Positions 28,728 to 36,677 of a stretch of 64,000 nucleotides of DNA are shown piece after piece. The position numbers were made by a program, and so were the translations under genes. The stretch's first letter is position 1, and each line of letters begins with the position of its first letter. The notes below the pieces were generated by a model. The model made no database searches. It was not told the DNA's origin and saw only the letters and a program-made list of their open reading frames with translations. Source of the DNA: Micromonospora sp. FIMYZ51 (GTDB lineage Bacteria > Actinomycetota > Actinomycetes > Mycobacteriales > Micromonosporaceae); assembly GCF_038246755.1 (NCBI RefSeq), contig NZ_CP134706.1, positions 6,575,501-6,639,500 of the forward strand. The letters are read 5' to 3'.

Positions 28728-29896
28728 CCACGGGCGACCTGCGCGAGTTGACCGTCGGCACCGGCGCCGGACTGGTGGCGGGCACCGGTGGCGAGCAACT
28801 CGGCACGGACATGGTGCTCAACATCGGTCCGCAGCACCCCTCCACGCACGGCGTACTGCGACTCAAGCTCGTCCTGGACGGCGAACGGGTGATCGCCGCC
28901 GAACCGGTCGTCGGATACATGCACCGGGGCGCGGAGAAGTTGTTCGAGGTGCGCGACTACCGGCAGATCATCGTGCTGGCCAACCGGCACGACTGGCTCT
29001 CCGCGTTCGCGAACGAGTTGGGCGTCGTGCTCGCCGTGGAACGGCTGATGGGCATGGAGGTGCCGGAGCGGGCCACCTGGCTGCGGATGGCGCTGGCCGA
29101 GCTGAACCGGGTGCTCAACCACCTGATGTTCCTCGGCTCGTACCCGCTGGAGATCGGTGCGATCACACCGATGTTCTACGCCTTCCGGGAACGGGAGACG
29201 CTCCAGGCGGTGATGGAGGAGGTCTCCGGCGGGCGGATCCACTACATGTTCAACCGGGTCGGCGGGCTGAAGGAGGAGGTCCCGGCCGGGTGGACGGGCC
29301 GGGCCCGAGCCGCCATCGACGAGGTACGCCGCCGGATGCCCGACCTGGACAATCTGATCCGGCGCAACGAGATCTTCCTGGCCCGTACCGTCGGCGTCGG
29401 GGTGCTCTCCGCCGCCGATGCCGCCGCGTTCGGCGCCTCCGGTCCGGTCGCCCGGGCCTCCGGGCTGGATCTGGACCTGCGCCGCGACGAGCCGTACCTG
29501 GCCTACGACCAGCTCGACGTGCCGGTGGTCACCCGCACCACCGGCGACTGTCACGCCCGCTTCGAGGTGCTGCTCGACCAGGTGTACGCCTCACTCGACC
29601 TGGCCGGGCAGTGCCTGGACCGGGTCGACCGGCTCACCGGACCGATCAACACCCGGCTGCCGAAGGTGCTCAAGGCCCCCGAGGGACACACCTACGCCTG
29701 GACGGAGAATCCACTCGGCATCAACGGTTACTACCTGGTGTCCCGGGGCGAGAAGACCCCGTGGCGGCTCAAGCTGCGCACCGCGTCGTACGCGAACGTG
29801 CAGGCGCTGGCCACCCTGCTGCCCGGCTGCCTGGTACCGGACCTGATCGCCATTCTCGGTTCGATGTTCTTCGTGGTGGGCGACATCGACAAGTGA
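28724..29896 (+). CDS. Orphan NADH-quinone oxidoreductase subunit D (NuoD-like)
   Basis: The 390-residue protein is homologous to the 49-kDa/NuoD subunit that forms the quinone pocket of complex I and to large subunits of NiFe hydrogenases. [21 protein letters not shown] opens the domain, followed by [15 protein letters not shown] (66-80), [20 protein letters not shown] and the C-terminal [18 protein letters not shown]. The hydrogenase metal-ligand cysteines are absent. No other nuo genes are here, so this is a second or solitary copy (NuoD2 type). The conserved arginine of HRGxEKL is Arg68. Whether it works within complex I or replaces NuoD in another complex is unknown. Confidence 0.92.
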   Translation: MTTGDLRELTVGTGAGLVAGTGGEQLGTDMVLNIGPQHPSTHGVLRLKLVLDGERVIAAEPVVGYMHRGAEKLFEVRDYRQIIVLANRHDWLSAFANELGVVLAVERLMGMEVPERATWLRMALAELNRVLNHLMFLGSYPLEIGAITPMFYAFRERETLQAVMEEVSGGRIHYMFNRVGGLKEEVPAGWTGRARAAIDEVRRRMPDLDNLIRRNEIFLARTVGVGVLSAADAAAFGASGPVARASGLDLDLRRDEPYLAYDQLDVPVVTRTTGDCHARFEVLLDQVYASLDLAGQCLDRVDRLTGPINTRLPKVLKAPEGHTYAWTENPLGINGYYLVSRGEKTPWRLKLRTASYANVQALATLLPGCLVPDLIAILGSMFFVVGDIDK

Positions 29897-29913
29897 CCCG
29901 CGATCGCGGGGTC
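29895..29913. terminator. Hairpin at nuoD end
   Basis: A short GC stem (GACCCGCG pairing with CGCGGGGTC with one bulged G, 29895-29913) begins inside the nuoD stop codon. It separates nuoD from the converging QPEP-repeat gene (stop 29936). Confidence 0.45.
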
Positions 29914-29935
29914 GCCGCTGCCTCGGCGGCGCGGG

Positions 29936-31720
29936 TCAGCGCCAGCGGTTCGGGGCGCGCTCGTGGACCGGGTGGCCGTAGCCCGGCTCCTCGGCGGGCT
30001 GCCGGCGGTCGTACGGCTCGTGTCCCGGACGCGGTCCCCGCCCCGGCTCGGGCGGGTACCCGCCGGCCAGCGGCTCCGGCTGGTAGCCCCGTGCCGGCTC
30101 GGGCTGATATCCGTACGCCGGCTCCGGCTGGTAGCCCCGTGCCGGCTCCGGCTGGTGACCGTACGCCGGCTCCGGCTGGTAGCCCCGGGCCGGCTCGGAC
30201 TGGTAGCCGGGTTGGCGGGGTGGCCGCCACTGTTGAGGCACCGGCACCCCACCGGCGGGCAGCGCCGGACGGTTCTCCGGCTCGCCCCAGCCCTCGCGCC
30301 ACCCCTCGTCGCCATCGGCACCACGCCGCGGCTCGTCCTGGCGGACCTCGTCCCGGCGAGCATCGTCGCGGCGCGGTTCGTCCCGGCGCACGCTGGCCCA
30401 GCGATCCGCGACCCGGTACTCGGTGCCGGCGTTGTCGGCGTGCACCTCGGCGCGGCGTTCCCCCATGCGCAGCTCGCGCCCGCGGTCGTCGTCGCGTACC
30501 GCAGCCCACCGGTCACCGGCCCGTAGCTGCGACCAGTACTCGCCGGTGTCGTCCGGCCGCTGTCGCCGACCGGACGGTGCCGGCTCGACGGGGACGTCCC
30601 ACTGCTGCCCGCCACCGTCCCATCCGGACTCGTCGCGTGGCGCTGCCCAGTCCCGGTCGGCCCGGTGTCCCGAAGGCTCGGCCCGGTGTCCTGCGGGTTC
30701 GGCCCGGTGACCCGGGCGATCGTCGCGGTAGCCGGAGTGCTCGTCTCGGGGCGTGGCCCAGTCCTCACGTGGGCCGGACCAGGACCGCTCGTTTGCGGCG
30801 TCCGGCCGGGAACGCTCCTCCTCGCGGGCCCCGCCAGACCAGGACCGGGCCTCGTCCCGACGAAACCGCTCCTCCGCCTCGGGCCTGGGACGGTCGTCGC
30901 GCTCGGCGCCATGACCACCCCGGGCCCGCTCCTCCGGGCCGGACCACGGTGCCGCGTACCCGCCGTACCGGGCGCCGGACTCACCCACCCCACCGTCCAC
31001 GATGGTGTGCCGGGTGGTCACGTGCACGGTCTCGGTGTGCCGGACCATGCCCAGCGGACGCGCCACCGGGTCACCGGAGCGGTTGTCGTACTCCGGGCGG
31101 CTGGCCGCGCCGTAGACACCGGCGGACCCGCTGACCGGCCGGTCCGCGGCGGGACGGTCCGCAGCGTACGCGCTGCCCGGCTGCTCGTCTTCGTAGTCAT
31201 CCGCCGGGCCGACACCATGCGCTGCGGCCTGAGCGGCGCCGTACACCCCGGCCTGTCCGGTGGGCCGCTCGGCGTAGCGCGCCGGCGTCTCCGGCTCCGG
31301 TGGCACCACCCGGGCCCGAGAGACCCCGGGCGCCTCCGCGCCGGCAACCGGGCCAGCGCCAACGGCGTCGACCCGACGGCGCAGCCCGGCCAGCGCCTCC
31401 TGAACCCGTTGCGCCTCGTCGAGTGCCTGGTTGCCGCGCTGGGCGGCGGCGACGATCTCACCGCGCAGTTCTCGCCGCAGCTCGTCGAGTTCCGCCCGCA
31501 ACTCCTCGGCGTCGCCGGCATCCCCCTCGGTGCGCAGCGCGATGGAGAGCCCGATCAGCACCACGGCCATGATCGCCAGCACCGCGGCGAACCGCAGCGG
31601 GCCGTTGCCGTCGGCAACCAGCAGAATCAGCGCCGCCACCGGGGCCAGCGCCACACCGCCCCAGAAGAGCGCGGTGAGCAGTCGCTTGCTACGCGGGTCG
31701 ATGGGCACCGGGGCAGGCAT
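29936..31720 (-). CDS. Two-helix membrane protein with coiled coil and long repetitive tail
   Basis: Unrecognised 594-residue protein from ATG 31720. Residues about 10-55 contain two transmembrane helices (LLTALFWGGVALAPVAALILLVA and FAAVLAIMAVVLIGLSIAL). A coiled coil follows at about 60-115 (DAEELRAELDELRRELRGEI). The remaining roughly 450 residues are low complexity and highly charged, with several repeat types: GHRAEP units, RRDE-rich stretches and alternating YQPEPARG/YQPEPAYG near the C-terminus. A cytoplasmic disordered tail on a membrane anchor is likely. Such proteins can act as scaffolds, but nothing specific can be claimed. Confidence 0.75.
   Translation of the reverse strand: MPAPVPIDPRSKRLLTALFWGGVALAPVAALILLVADGNGPLRFAAVLAIMAVVLIGLSIALRTEGDAGDAEELRAELDELRRELRGEIVAAAQRGNQALDEAQRVQEALAGLRRRVDAVGAGPVAGAEAPGVSRARVVPPEPETPARYAERPTGQAGVYGAAQAAAHGVGPADDYEDEQPGSAYAADRPAADRPVSGSAGVYGAASRPEYDNRSGDPVARPLGMVRHTETVHVTTRHTIVDGGVGESGARYGGYAAPWSGPEERARGGHGAERDDRPRPEAEERFRRDEARSWSGGAREEERSRPDAANERSWSGPREDWATPRDEHSGYRDDRPGHRAEPAGHRAEPSGHRADRDWAAPRDESGWDGGGQQWDVPVEPAPSGRRQRPDDTGEYWSQLRAGDRWAAVRDDDRGRELRMGERRAEVHADNAGTEYRVADRWASVRRDEPRRDDARRDEVRQDEPRRGADGDEGWREGWGEPENRPALPAGGVPVPQQWRPPRQPGYQSEPARGYQPEPAYGHQPEPARGYQPEPAYGYQPEPARGYQPEPLAGGYPPEPGRGPRPGHEPYDRRQPAEEPGYGHPVHERAPNRWR
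30071..30214 (-). repeat. Six 24-bp coding repeats (QPEP units)
   Basis: Six consecutive 24-bp units starting at 30071, 30095, 30119, 30143, 30167 and 30191. They encode alternating eight-residue blocks ending ARG or AYG around a QPEP core. In-frame periodicity and alternating unit types suggest duplication of a 48-bp pair. Confidence 0.9.
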
Positions 31721-31849
31721 GGGTCCGCAGCCTACCGAGAGTTGCGTTTGCTGCAAACGCTCCTGCGGCAGGTGCTGAAAGTGAGTTTGGCGGCCTTCCG
31801 GAGCAGACGCTCCGACCTGCGACGATCGGGTGTCCGGTTCGGCGACTCC

Positions 31850-31882
31850 GGGCGCCCTCGGCCGAGTCGACCGAGGGCGCCC
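31850..31882 (-). terminator. Terminator of osmolyte-binding protein gene
   Basis: A perfect 12-bp stem (31850-31861 with 31871-31882) and a 9-nt loop, 16 nt beyond the substrate-binding protein stop on the minus strand. Confidence 0.7.
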
Positions 31883-31897
31883 GGCGCCGGGGCGTGC

Positions 31898-32899
31898 TCA
31901 GCTCTGCGCGTACGCCGCGTCGGTGGAAAAGACCAGACCGACGCTGATCGTGCCGTTGCGCAGGCCGGTCTTGGTCAGCGGACCACCCTGGTCGAGCGAG
32001 GAGAACGAGCCGACCTGGAGCCCGTAGGTCTGCTCCAGACCCGGCTTGCAGAACGGGCGCTCCTGGCACTCCGGCGGCCCGCCCAGCACCGTGGCCGTGC
32101 CCGAGCACTTCTCCGCCAACTCGGAGAGCGTCCGCACGCCGTACTGCTCGGCGAACTCCTTGGTCACGGCGAAAGCGTTCTGGCTCTGCGCGGCGGCCGG
32201 CGCGCCGAAGGTCAGGCCCACCTTCTCGCCGAGGCCACGCAGGGCGGTGACGGTGGCGTCCACGTCCGGCGACGAGACCGGCTCGCCGCCGCTGTTCACC
32301 TTGCCGTTGAGGAATTCGGCCAGGGTGGCCGCGTACTCCGGGACGACCTGGATCTCGCCCTTCTCCAGCGCCGGCTCGTAGAGCTCCCGGTTGCCGATCT
32401 GCTGGACGGTGACCTGGTAACCGGCAGCGGCAAGTTGGATCTTGTAAAGCTCGGCGATGATCTCGCTTTCGGTGAAGTTCCCCGCCCCGACGGTGAGCCG
32501 CCCGCCCGGCCCCCGCTCGACCCCGTCGGCGAGCCCGTTGGCGGTGGCGAACTCCTGCGCCGCCGCCTGGGCGCTCTTCCGGTCCACGTCGACCGCCTTG
32601 TTGAGCAGTACGAGTTTCGGGGTGTCGAGCACGGCGGAGACCTTGTCGAGGGCCGCGATGAGCTGCGGCGTGGCCGCCTTGCTGTGCACTGCGGGGATGA
32701 CGTTGTCGGCGTTCTGCAGCGCCTTGTCGTCCTCGAGTGCGATCAACTGCTGGCCGGCCACCGGGGCGCAACCCGCACCCGACGCGGCCTGCTGCGGCGC
32801 CTCCGTGCCGGAGGAGCCGGCCTCCCCGCACCCGGCCAGCACGCCGGCCGCGGCGACGGCCCCGACGACCGCGATGGACAGTCTTCTACCTGCGCGCAT
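31898..32899 (-). CDS. Glycine betaine/choline-type ABC transporter substrate-binding lipoprotein
   Basis: OpuAC/ProX-class binding protein for quaternary ammonium osmolytes. The 333-residue protein from ATG 32899 has a lipoprotein signal (AGVLAGCGEAG). The OpuAC domain in the second half contains VGAGNFTESEIIAELYKIQL and IGNRELYEPALEKGEIQVVPEY, the usual ligand-loop region. An N-terminal extension (residues 25-150, ALEDDKALQNADNVIPAVHS) resembles a second partial OpuAC domain. It is on the same strand as the two permease genes, after a 234-nt gap containing GC-rich repeats. Confidence 0.9.
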   Translation of the reverse strand: MRAGRRLSIAVVGAVAAAGVLAGCGEAGSSGTEAPQQAASGAGCAPVAGQQLIALEDDKALQNADNVIPAVHSKAATPQLIAALDKVSAVLDTPKLVLLNKAVDVDRKSAQAAAQEFATANGLADGVERGPGGRLTVGAGNFTESEIIAELYKIQLAAAGYQVTVQQIGNRELYEPALEKGEIQVVPEYAATLAEFLNGKVNSGGEPVSSPDVDATVTALRGLGEKVGLTFGAPAAAQSQNAFAVTKEFAEQYGVRTLSELAEKCSGTATVLGGPPECQERPFCKPGLEQTYGLQVGSFSSLDQGGPLTKTGLRNGTISVGLVFSTDAAYAQS

Positions 32900-33059
32900 A
32901 TGCCCGCCTCCCGTGTCCCGGCGCGCCCCGTCCGGGCCGGCCGCGTGTCCGACGGGCGATGTCACCTTTCGGCCGCCCGCGACCTTCACCCAACATCCTG
33001 TCCTCGGCCACCGACAAGTTCTGGCGACCTTCGTCACCCGACCGTCACCATCCGCCGCC

Positions 33060-33135
33060 GTGGCGGGGCCGTGGCGGGGCGGGGCCGTGGCGGGGCGGGG
33101 CCGGCAGCGGGGCGGGGCCGGCAGCGGGGCGGCTC
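33060..33135. repeat. GC-rich 16-17-bp tandem repeats
   Basis: About four and a half head-to-tail copies: 33060-33070 (partial), 33071-33086, 33087-33102, 33103-33119 and 33120-33135. The unit is like GTGGCGGGGCGGGGCC. They fill the gap between the binding-protein and first permease genes and touch the permease stop. They could slip in replication; no function is evident. Confidence 0.8.
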
Positions 33136-33856
33136 AGGACCCGGTGACCGCGTCTGCGGCGCGGCGGCCGGCACCTCGTCTGGCCCGGCGTAGCGGCCCA
33201 GGGGTGACCAGCCGCTCGACGAACGCGAAGATCAACTCCACGCTCAGCGCGAGCCCGGCGACGAGCAGCCCACCGGCGAGGATCTGACCGCCACCGACGG
33301 CGATGCTCAGACCGAAGCCCAGCCGGATGATCTCGCCGAGACCGCCGCCGTTGACGAAGGTCGCCAGCGCTGCCGTGGCGACCACCTGGACTGCGGCGGT
33401 GCGGAAGCCGGCGGCCAGGTACGGCACCGCGAGCGGCAACTCGACCCGGCGCAACACCTGCATCCCGGTCATGCCCATGCCCCGGGCCGCCTCCCGGGTC
33501 TGCGGGTCGACCTGCCGCACCCCGGTGTACGCGTTGGCCAGCAGCGGCGGCACCGCGAACACCGCAAGCGCCACCACCACGGCCGGGCGGCCGAAGCCGA
33601 GGAAGGTCAACGGGAGGATGGTCAGCAGGGCCAGCGTCGGCACCGCCAGGGTGACGTTGGAGACGAGCACGACCAGCCCGCCGCCGCGCCCGGCGTGCCC
33701 CAGCCAGAGGCCGAGTGGCCAGGCCACCAGGCAGCCGAGCAGCACCGCAGCCGCCGAGATGCTCACGTGCTCGCCGAGCCGGTCCAGGATGCCGCCCGGG
33801 TTCGTCCAGTTCAGCGGATCGTTGAGCCAGCGCACCGCCTGCTCCACGGGATTCAT
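33134..33856 (-). CDS. Osmolyte ABC transporter permease (OpuCD/ProW-like), first
   Basis: The 240-residue permease has about six transmembrane helices. The BPD_transp_1 EAA loop reads REAARGMGMTGMQVLRRVELPLAVPYLAAG, which couples to the ATPase. The C-terminal tail is Arg/Ala-rich. It is downstream of the second permease on the same strand with an 88-nt gap. A two-permease arrangement is usual for OpuB/OpuC systems. Confidence 0.9.
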   Translation of the reverse strand: MNPVEQAVRWLNDPLNWTNPGGILDRLGEHVSISAAAVLLGCLVAWPLGLWLGHAGRGGGLVVLVSNVTLAVPTLALLTILPLTFLGFGRPAVVVALAVFAVPPLLANAYTGVRQVDPQTREAARGMGMTGMQVLRRVELPLAVPYLAAGFRTAAVQVVATAALATFVNGGGLGEIIRLGFGLSIAVGGGQILAGGLLVAGLALSVELIFAFVERLVTPGPLRRARRGAGRRAADAVTGS

Positions 33857-33944
33857 CGTGGCCTCCGGTGGCTAGCGCCGCACTTACCGCCACCGGCGCC
33901 GACGCCGGCCCCGACGGCGCTACCCGCGCAGCCGCGCCGGCCGC

Positions 33945-34631
33945 TCATCCGACCCGTCCGCGCAGCCACGGGGTGAGCAGCCGGCCCACGCCGACCAGGA
34001 GCAGGTCGAGCAGCAGGGCCAGCAGGACGCAGAGCAGCGTTCCGGTCATGATCTGCGACTTGTAGAAGTTGTTCTGGAAGCCGGCAAAGATGATCTGCCC
34101 GAGACCACCGCGACCGATCACCACGCCGACGGTGACCAGCGCCACCGTCGAAACCGTGGCCAGCCGCAGGCCGGTGAGGATGCCCGGCAGAGCCAGCGGC
34201 AGTTCCACCCGCAACAGCCGGCCCCAGCGCCCGTACCCCATCCCCTCGGCCGCCTCGCGCACCTCCGAGGGCACCTGGTTGAGCCCGGCGACGGTGTTCC
34301 GGACGATCACCAGCAGCGCGTACAGCACCACCACGCTGAGCACGGTAGCCACGCCGATGCCCAGGTAGGGCGCGATGAACGCGAACAGGGCCAGGGACGG
34401 GACCGTGTAGAGCACCCCGGTGAGTGCGAGAATCGGCCCCGTGAGCGGCCGGAACCAGTACGCCACCACGGCCAGCGGGACGGCGATCAACGCGGCGATC
34501 AACACCGCCCGTAGGGTCAGCGTGGTGTGGTCACGCAGCGCGGCGACCACCGTGTCAGAGTTGTCCCGCAGGTACTGCCAGGAGAACCAGGGGTTACCCG
34601 GGTCGGCCCGGTAGCTCAGGCGGAAGGACAT
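33945..34631 (-). CDS. Osmolyte ABC transporter permease (OpuCB/ProW-like), second
   Basis: The 228-residue permease has a periplasmic N-terminal segment (NPWFSWQYLRDNSDTVVAALRDHTTLT), then six helices and an EAA loop (REAAEGMGYGRWGRLLRVELPLALPGI). ATG 34631 is only 2 bp from the GTG start of the divergent ATPase gene, and I see no good ribosome binding site for it, so its mRNA could be leaderless or initiate inside the ATPase gene. Confidence 0.9.
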   Translation of the reverse strand: MSFRLSYRADPGNPWFSWQYLRDNSDTVVAALRDHTTLTLRAVLIAALIAVPLAVVAYWFRPLTGPILALTGVLYTVPSLALFAFIAPYLGIGVATVLSVVVLYALLVIVRNTVAGLNQVPSEVREAAEGMGYGRWGRLLRVELPLALPGILTGLRLATVSTVALVTVGVVIGRGGLGQIIFAGFQNNFYKSQIMTGTLLCVLLALLLDLLLVGVGRLLTPWLRGRVG

Positions 34632-34633
34632 AC

Positions 34634-35629
34634 GTGGACGGTACCCGGCTCGCCGACGACGGTCAGCGCGCGGCGTCGATCACCCTCGACGGCATCGGCA
34701 AGCGTTACCCGGACGGCACCGAGGCGGTGCGCGAACTCAGCCTGCACGTCGAGGCGGGCGAATTGGTCGTGCTGATCGGGCCGTCGGGCTGCGGCAAGTC
34801 GACGGTGCTGCGCATGGTGAACCGGCTGATCGAGCCGACCAGCGGCCGAATCCTGCTCGGGGACTCCGACGTCACCCGGGTCGATCCGGTCCGGCTACGC
34901 CGACAGATCGGGTACGTGATCCAGAACGTCGGGCTCTTCCCCCACCAGACGGTGGCCGCGAACGTCGCCACGGTGCCCCGGCTGCTCGGCTGGTCCCGGG
35001 ACCGGACCCGGCAGCGCGTCGGGGAACTACTGGAACTGGTCGGCCTCGATCCGGCACAGTTCGGCCGCCGCTACCCGCACGAACTCTCCGGCGGTCAGCG
35101 ACAGCGGGTGGGGGTGGCCCGGGCGCTCGCAGCCGACCCGCTGGTGCTGCTGATGGACGAGCCGTTCTCCGCCGTCGACCCGATCGTGCGGACCCGGCTT
35201 CAGGAGGAGTTCCTGCGGCTACAGGCCGAGGTGCGCAAGACGATCGTGCTGGTCACCCACGACCTGGACGAGGCCGTTCGGCTCGGCGACCGGATCGCGG
35301 TGCTCTCCGAGGGCGGCCATCTGGAGCAGTACGACCCGCCGGCGGTCCTGCTCGGTGCCCCCGCCACCCCGTTCGCCCGCGAGTTCGTCGGCGCCGACCG
35401 GGGCATCCGCCGGCTCGCGGTCACCCCGGTCACCCGGGAGGTGCTCGAACCGCTGCCCGCCGACGGCGGCGCGGAGTTGCCCGCGGTGGCGCTGGGCGGC
35501 TCGGCGTACGACGCGCTGGCCGTGCTGCTCACCTCGCCCGGTGGCCACGCCGTGGTCACCGAGGAAGGGCGGCCGGTCGGGTTGCTGCGCCGGGAGCGCA
35601 TTCTGGCGCTGGCGGAGTCGACCGGCTGA
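34634..35629 (+). CDS. Osmolyte ABC transporter ATP-binding protein (OpuCA/ProV-like)
   Basis: The 331-residue ATPase has Walker A GPSGCGKST (49-57), a Q-loop in VIQNVGLFPHQT, signature LSGGQRQRVGVARAL, Walker B LVLLMDEPFSAVD and the H-loop VTHDLDEA. The C-terminal part after about residue 250 is a short CBS-like region (GHAVVTEEGRPVGLLRRERIL), which in OpuA senses ionic strength. The start is GTG 34634 with GGAAGGA five nt upstream. That ribosome binding site lies inside the first codons of the divergent permease gene. Confidence 0.95.
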   Translation: MDGTRLADDGQRAASITLDGIGKRYPDGTEAVRELSLHVEAGELVVLIGPSGCGKSTVLRMVNRLIEPTSGRILLGDSDVTRVDPVRLRRQIGYVIQNVGLFPHQTVAANVATVPRLLGWSRDRTRQRVGELLELVGLDPAQFGRRYPHELSGGQRQRVGVARALAADPLVLLMDEPFSAVDPIVRTRLQEEFLRLQAEVRKTIVLVTHDLDEAVRLGDRIAVLSEGGHLEQYDPPAVLLGAPATPFAREFVGADRGIRRLAVTPVTREVLEPLPADGGAELPAVALGGSAYDALAVLLTSPGGHAVVTEEGRPVGLLRRERILALAESTG

Positions 35630-35643
35630 GCGGCCGGGACGCT

Positions 35644-35673
35644 GGCCGGGCCCGCGATGACACGGGCCCGGCC
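35644..35673. terminator. Hairpin between ATPase gene and convergent membrane-protein gene
   Basis: A perfect 11-bp stem (35644-35654 with 35663-35673) and an 8-nt loop, 15 nt after the ATPase stop and 41 nt from the stop of the convergent gene. Confidence 0.65.
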
Positions 35674-35713
35674 GCGCGCCTGCCGAACGACTCCGGCGCG
35701 CCCGGCCGCGACG

Positions 35714-36205
35714 TCAGCGACGTCCCCGGTAGCCACCCAGGGTCGCGATGCCGATGATCCAGCCGACGAAGAGGCCGTACTCCGCACCGTCGCCGGCGGC
35801 CTGGAAGGCCCCGAGCAGCGACGGGTTGGTCCGGATCAGCGCGGTGAGCAGGGCCGCGAAGGCCCCCGCGAAGATGTACGCCGCCCAGCCGGCGAAGAAC
35901 TGACTGAGCGTGCCCCGGGCGCGGGCGAGTTGGGAGCCCGGAAGGAGGTAGAGGAAGAGGAAGGTCAGGGCGACCACGAGGATCGCCTTCAGATCCGCGG
36001 CGAAGATCTCCTGGATCGAGTCGGAGGAGTCGAATCGCCAGGCCGGCCAGGCGAGCAGTCTCAGGAACCAGCCACCGGCGCTGTCCGGATCGGTGTTGTC
36101 CCTGGCCCAGTCGGCGTACCACGGGCTGCCGAAGACCAGGACCAGGAGAAGTGCCGCGAGCGTGCCGGCACCCGGTGCGGACTTGTAACGATTGGTGAGA
36201 GCCAT
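35714..36205 (-). CDS. Four-helix membrane protein, unknown function
   Basis: Unrecognised 163-residue integral membrane protein. Helices at about 13-30 (AGTLAALLLVLVFGSPWYA), 70-88 (LKAILVVALTFLFLYLLPG), 103-124 (FFAGWAAYIFAGAFAALLTALI) and 140-158 (EYGLFVGWIIGIATLGGY). The loop between helices 1 and 2 is acidic (DNTDPDSAGG). It ends GYRGRR. Flanked by the ABC ATPase (convergent) and a small soluble protein; no functional link is visible. Confidence 0.75.
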   Translation of the reverse strand: MALTNRYKSAPGAGTLAALLLVLVFGSPWYADWARDNTDPDSAGGWFLRLLAWPAWRFDSSDSIQEIFAADLKAILVVALTFLFLYLLPGSQLARARGTLSQFFAGWAAYIFAGAFAALLTALIRTNPSLLGAFQAAGDGAEYGLFVGWIIGIATLGGYRGRR

Positions 36206-36313
36206 GGCCCCGCTAGTTCCCAGCGGATCGACATGGGCAAACGCGGTGCGTGATTTATGGTGCTACGCCGGGCTCGACGAGGGTGCCGGGCGGCCGGTCA
36301 GGACAGCGCCGGA

Positions 36314-36619
36314 TCAGTGCTTCATCAGGTAGTCGATGAAGGCGGCGCGCAGCAGCGGAGCGGACTCCTCGTAGCCGTGGCCGGTCATCTCCCGCCACAG
36401 CGCGACCGCCTCGTCGACCGTCGGTCCGACCGAGTTCGGCGCGCCGTCCAGCGCCGCGGCCTCGTCCGCGTTCGGCAGGTGCCGCAGCACCGACCAGAAG
36501 AACCCCACGTCACGGCGCTCCCGGGCCAACGCGAACGCCTGCTCGCGCAGTTCCTCGGTGGAGAGGACGTCCAGTTCCTCGAACGACCGGCCGCCGGAGA
36601 TCGATGATGTGTCGGTCAT
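36314..36619 (-). CDS. Small acidic soluble protein, unknown function
   Basis: A 101-residue protein, helix-rich by composition (FEELDVLSTEELREQAFALARERRDVGFFWSVLRHLP), with no signal peptide or membrane segment. The start ATG 36619 is supported by normal codon use from the first codon. I do not recognise the family, although proteins of this kind are common in actinobacteria. It precedes the membrane protein at 35714 on the same strand by about 108 nt. Confidence 0.7.
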   Translation of the reverse strand: MTDTSSISGGRSFEELDVLSTEELREQAFALARERRDVGFFWSVLRHLPNADEAAALDGAPNSVGPTVDEAVALWREMTGHGYEESAPLLRAAFIDYLMKH

Positions 36620-36677
36620 GCGCCGAGCCTAACCGGCGAGATCACATCCGGCTCGCCGAGACGCACCAAGCCGCCAC

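Noticed and set aside
28463..31134. Rightward frames overlapping nuoD and the QPEP-repeat gene in other phases
   Set aside because: Arg/Pro-rich translations typical of out-of-phase reading. The real frames carry recognisable domains.
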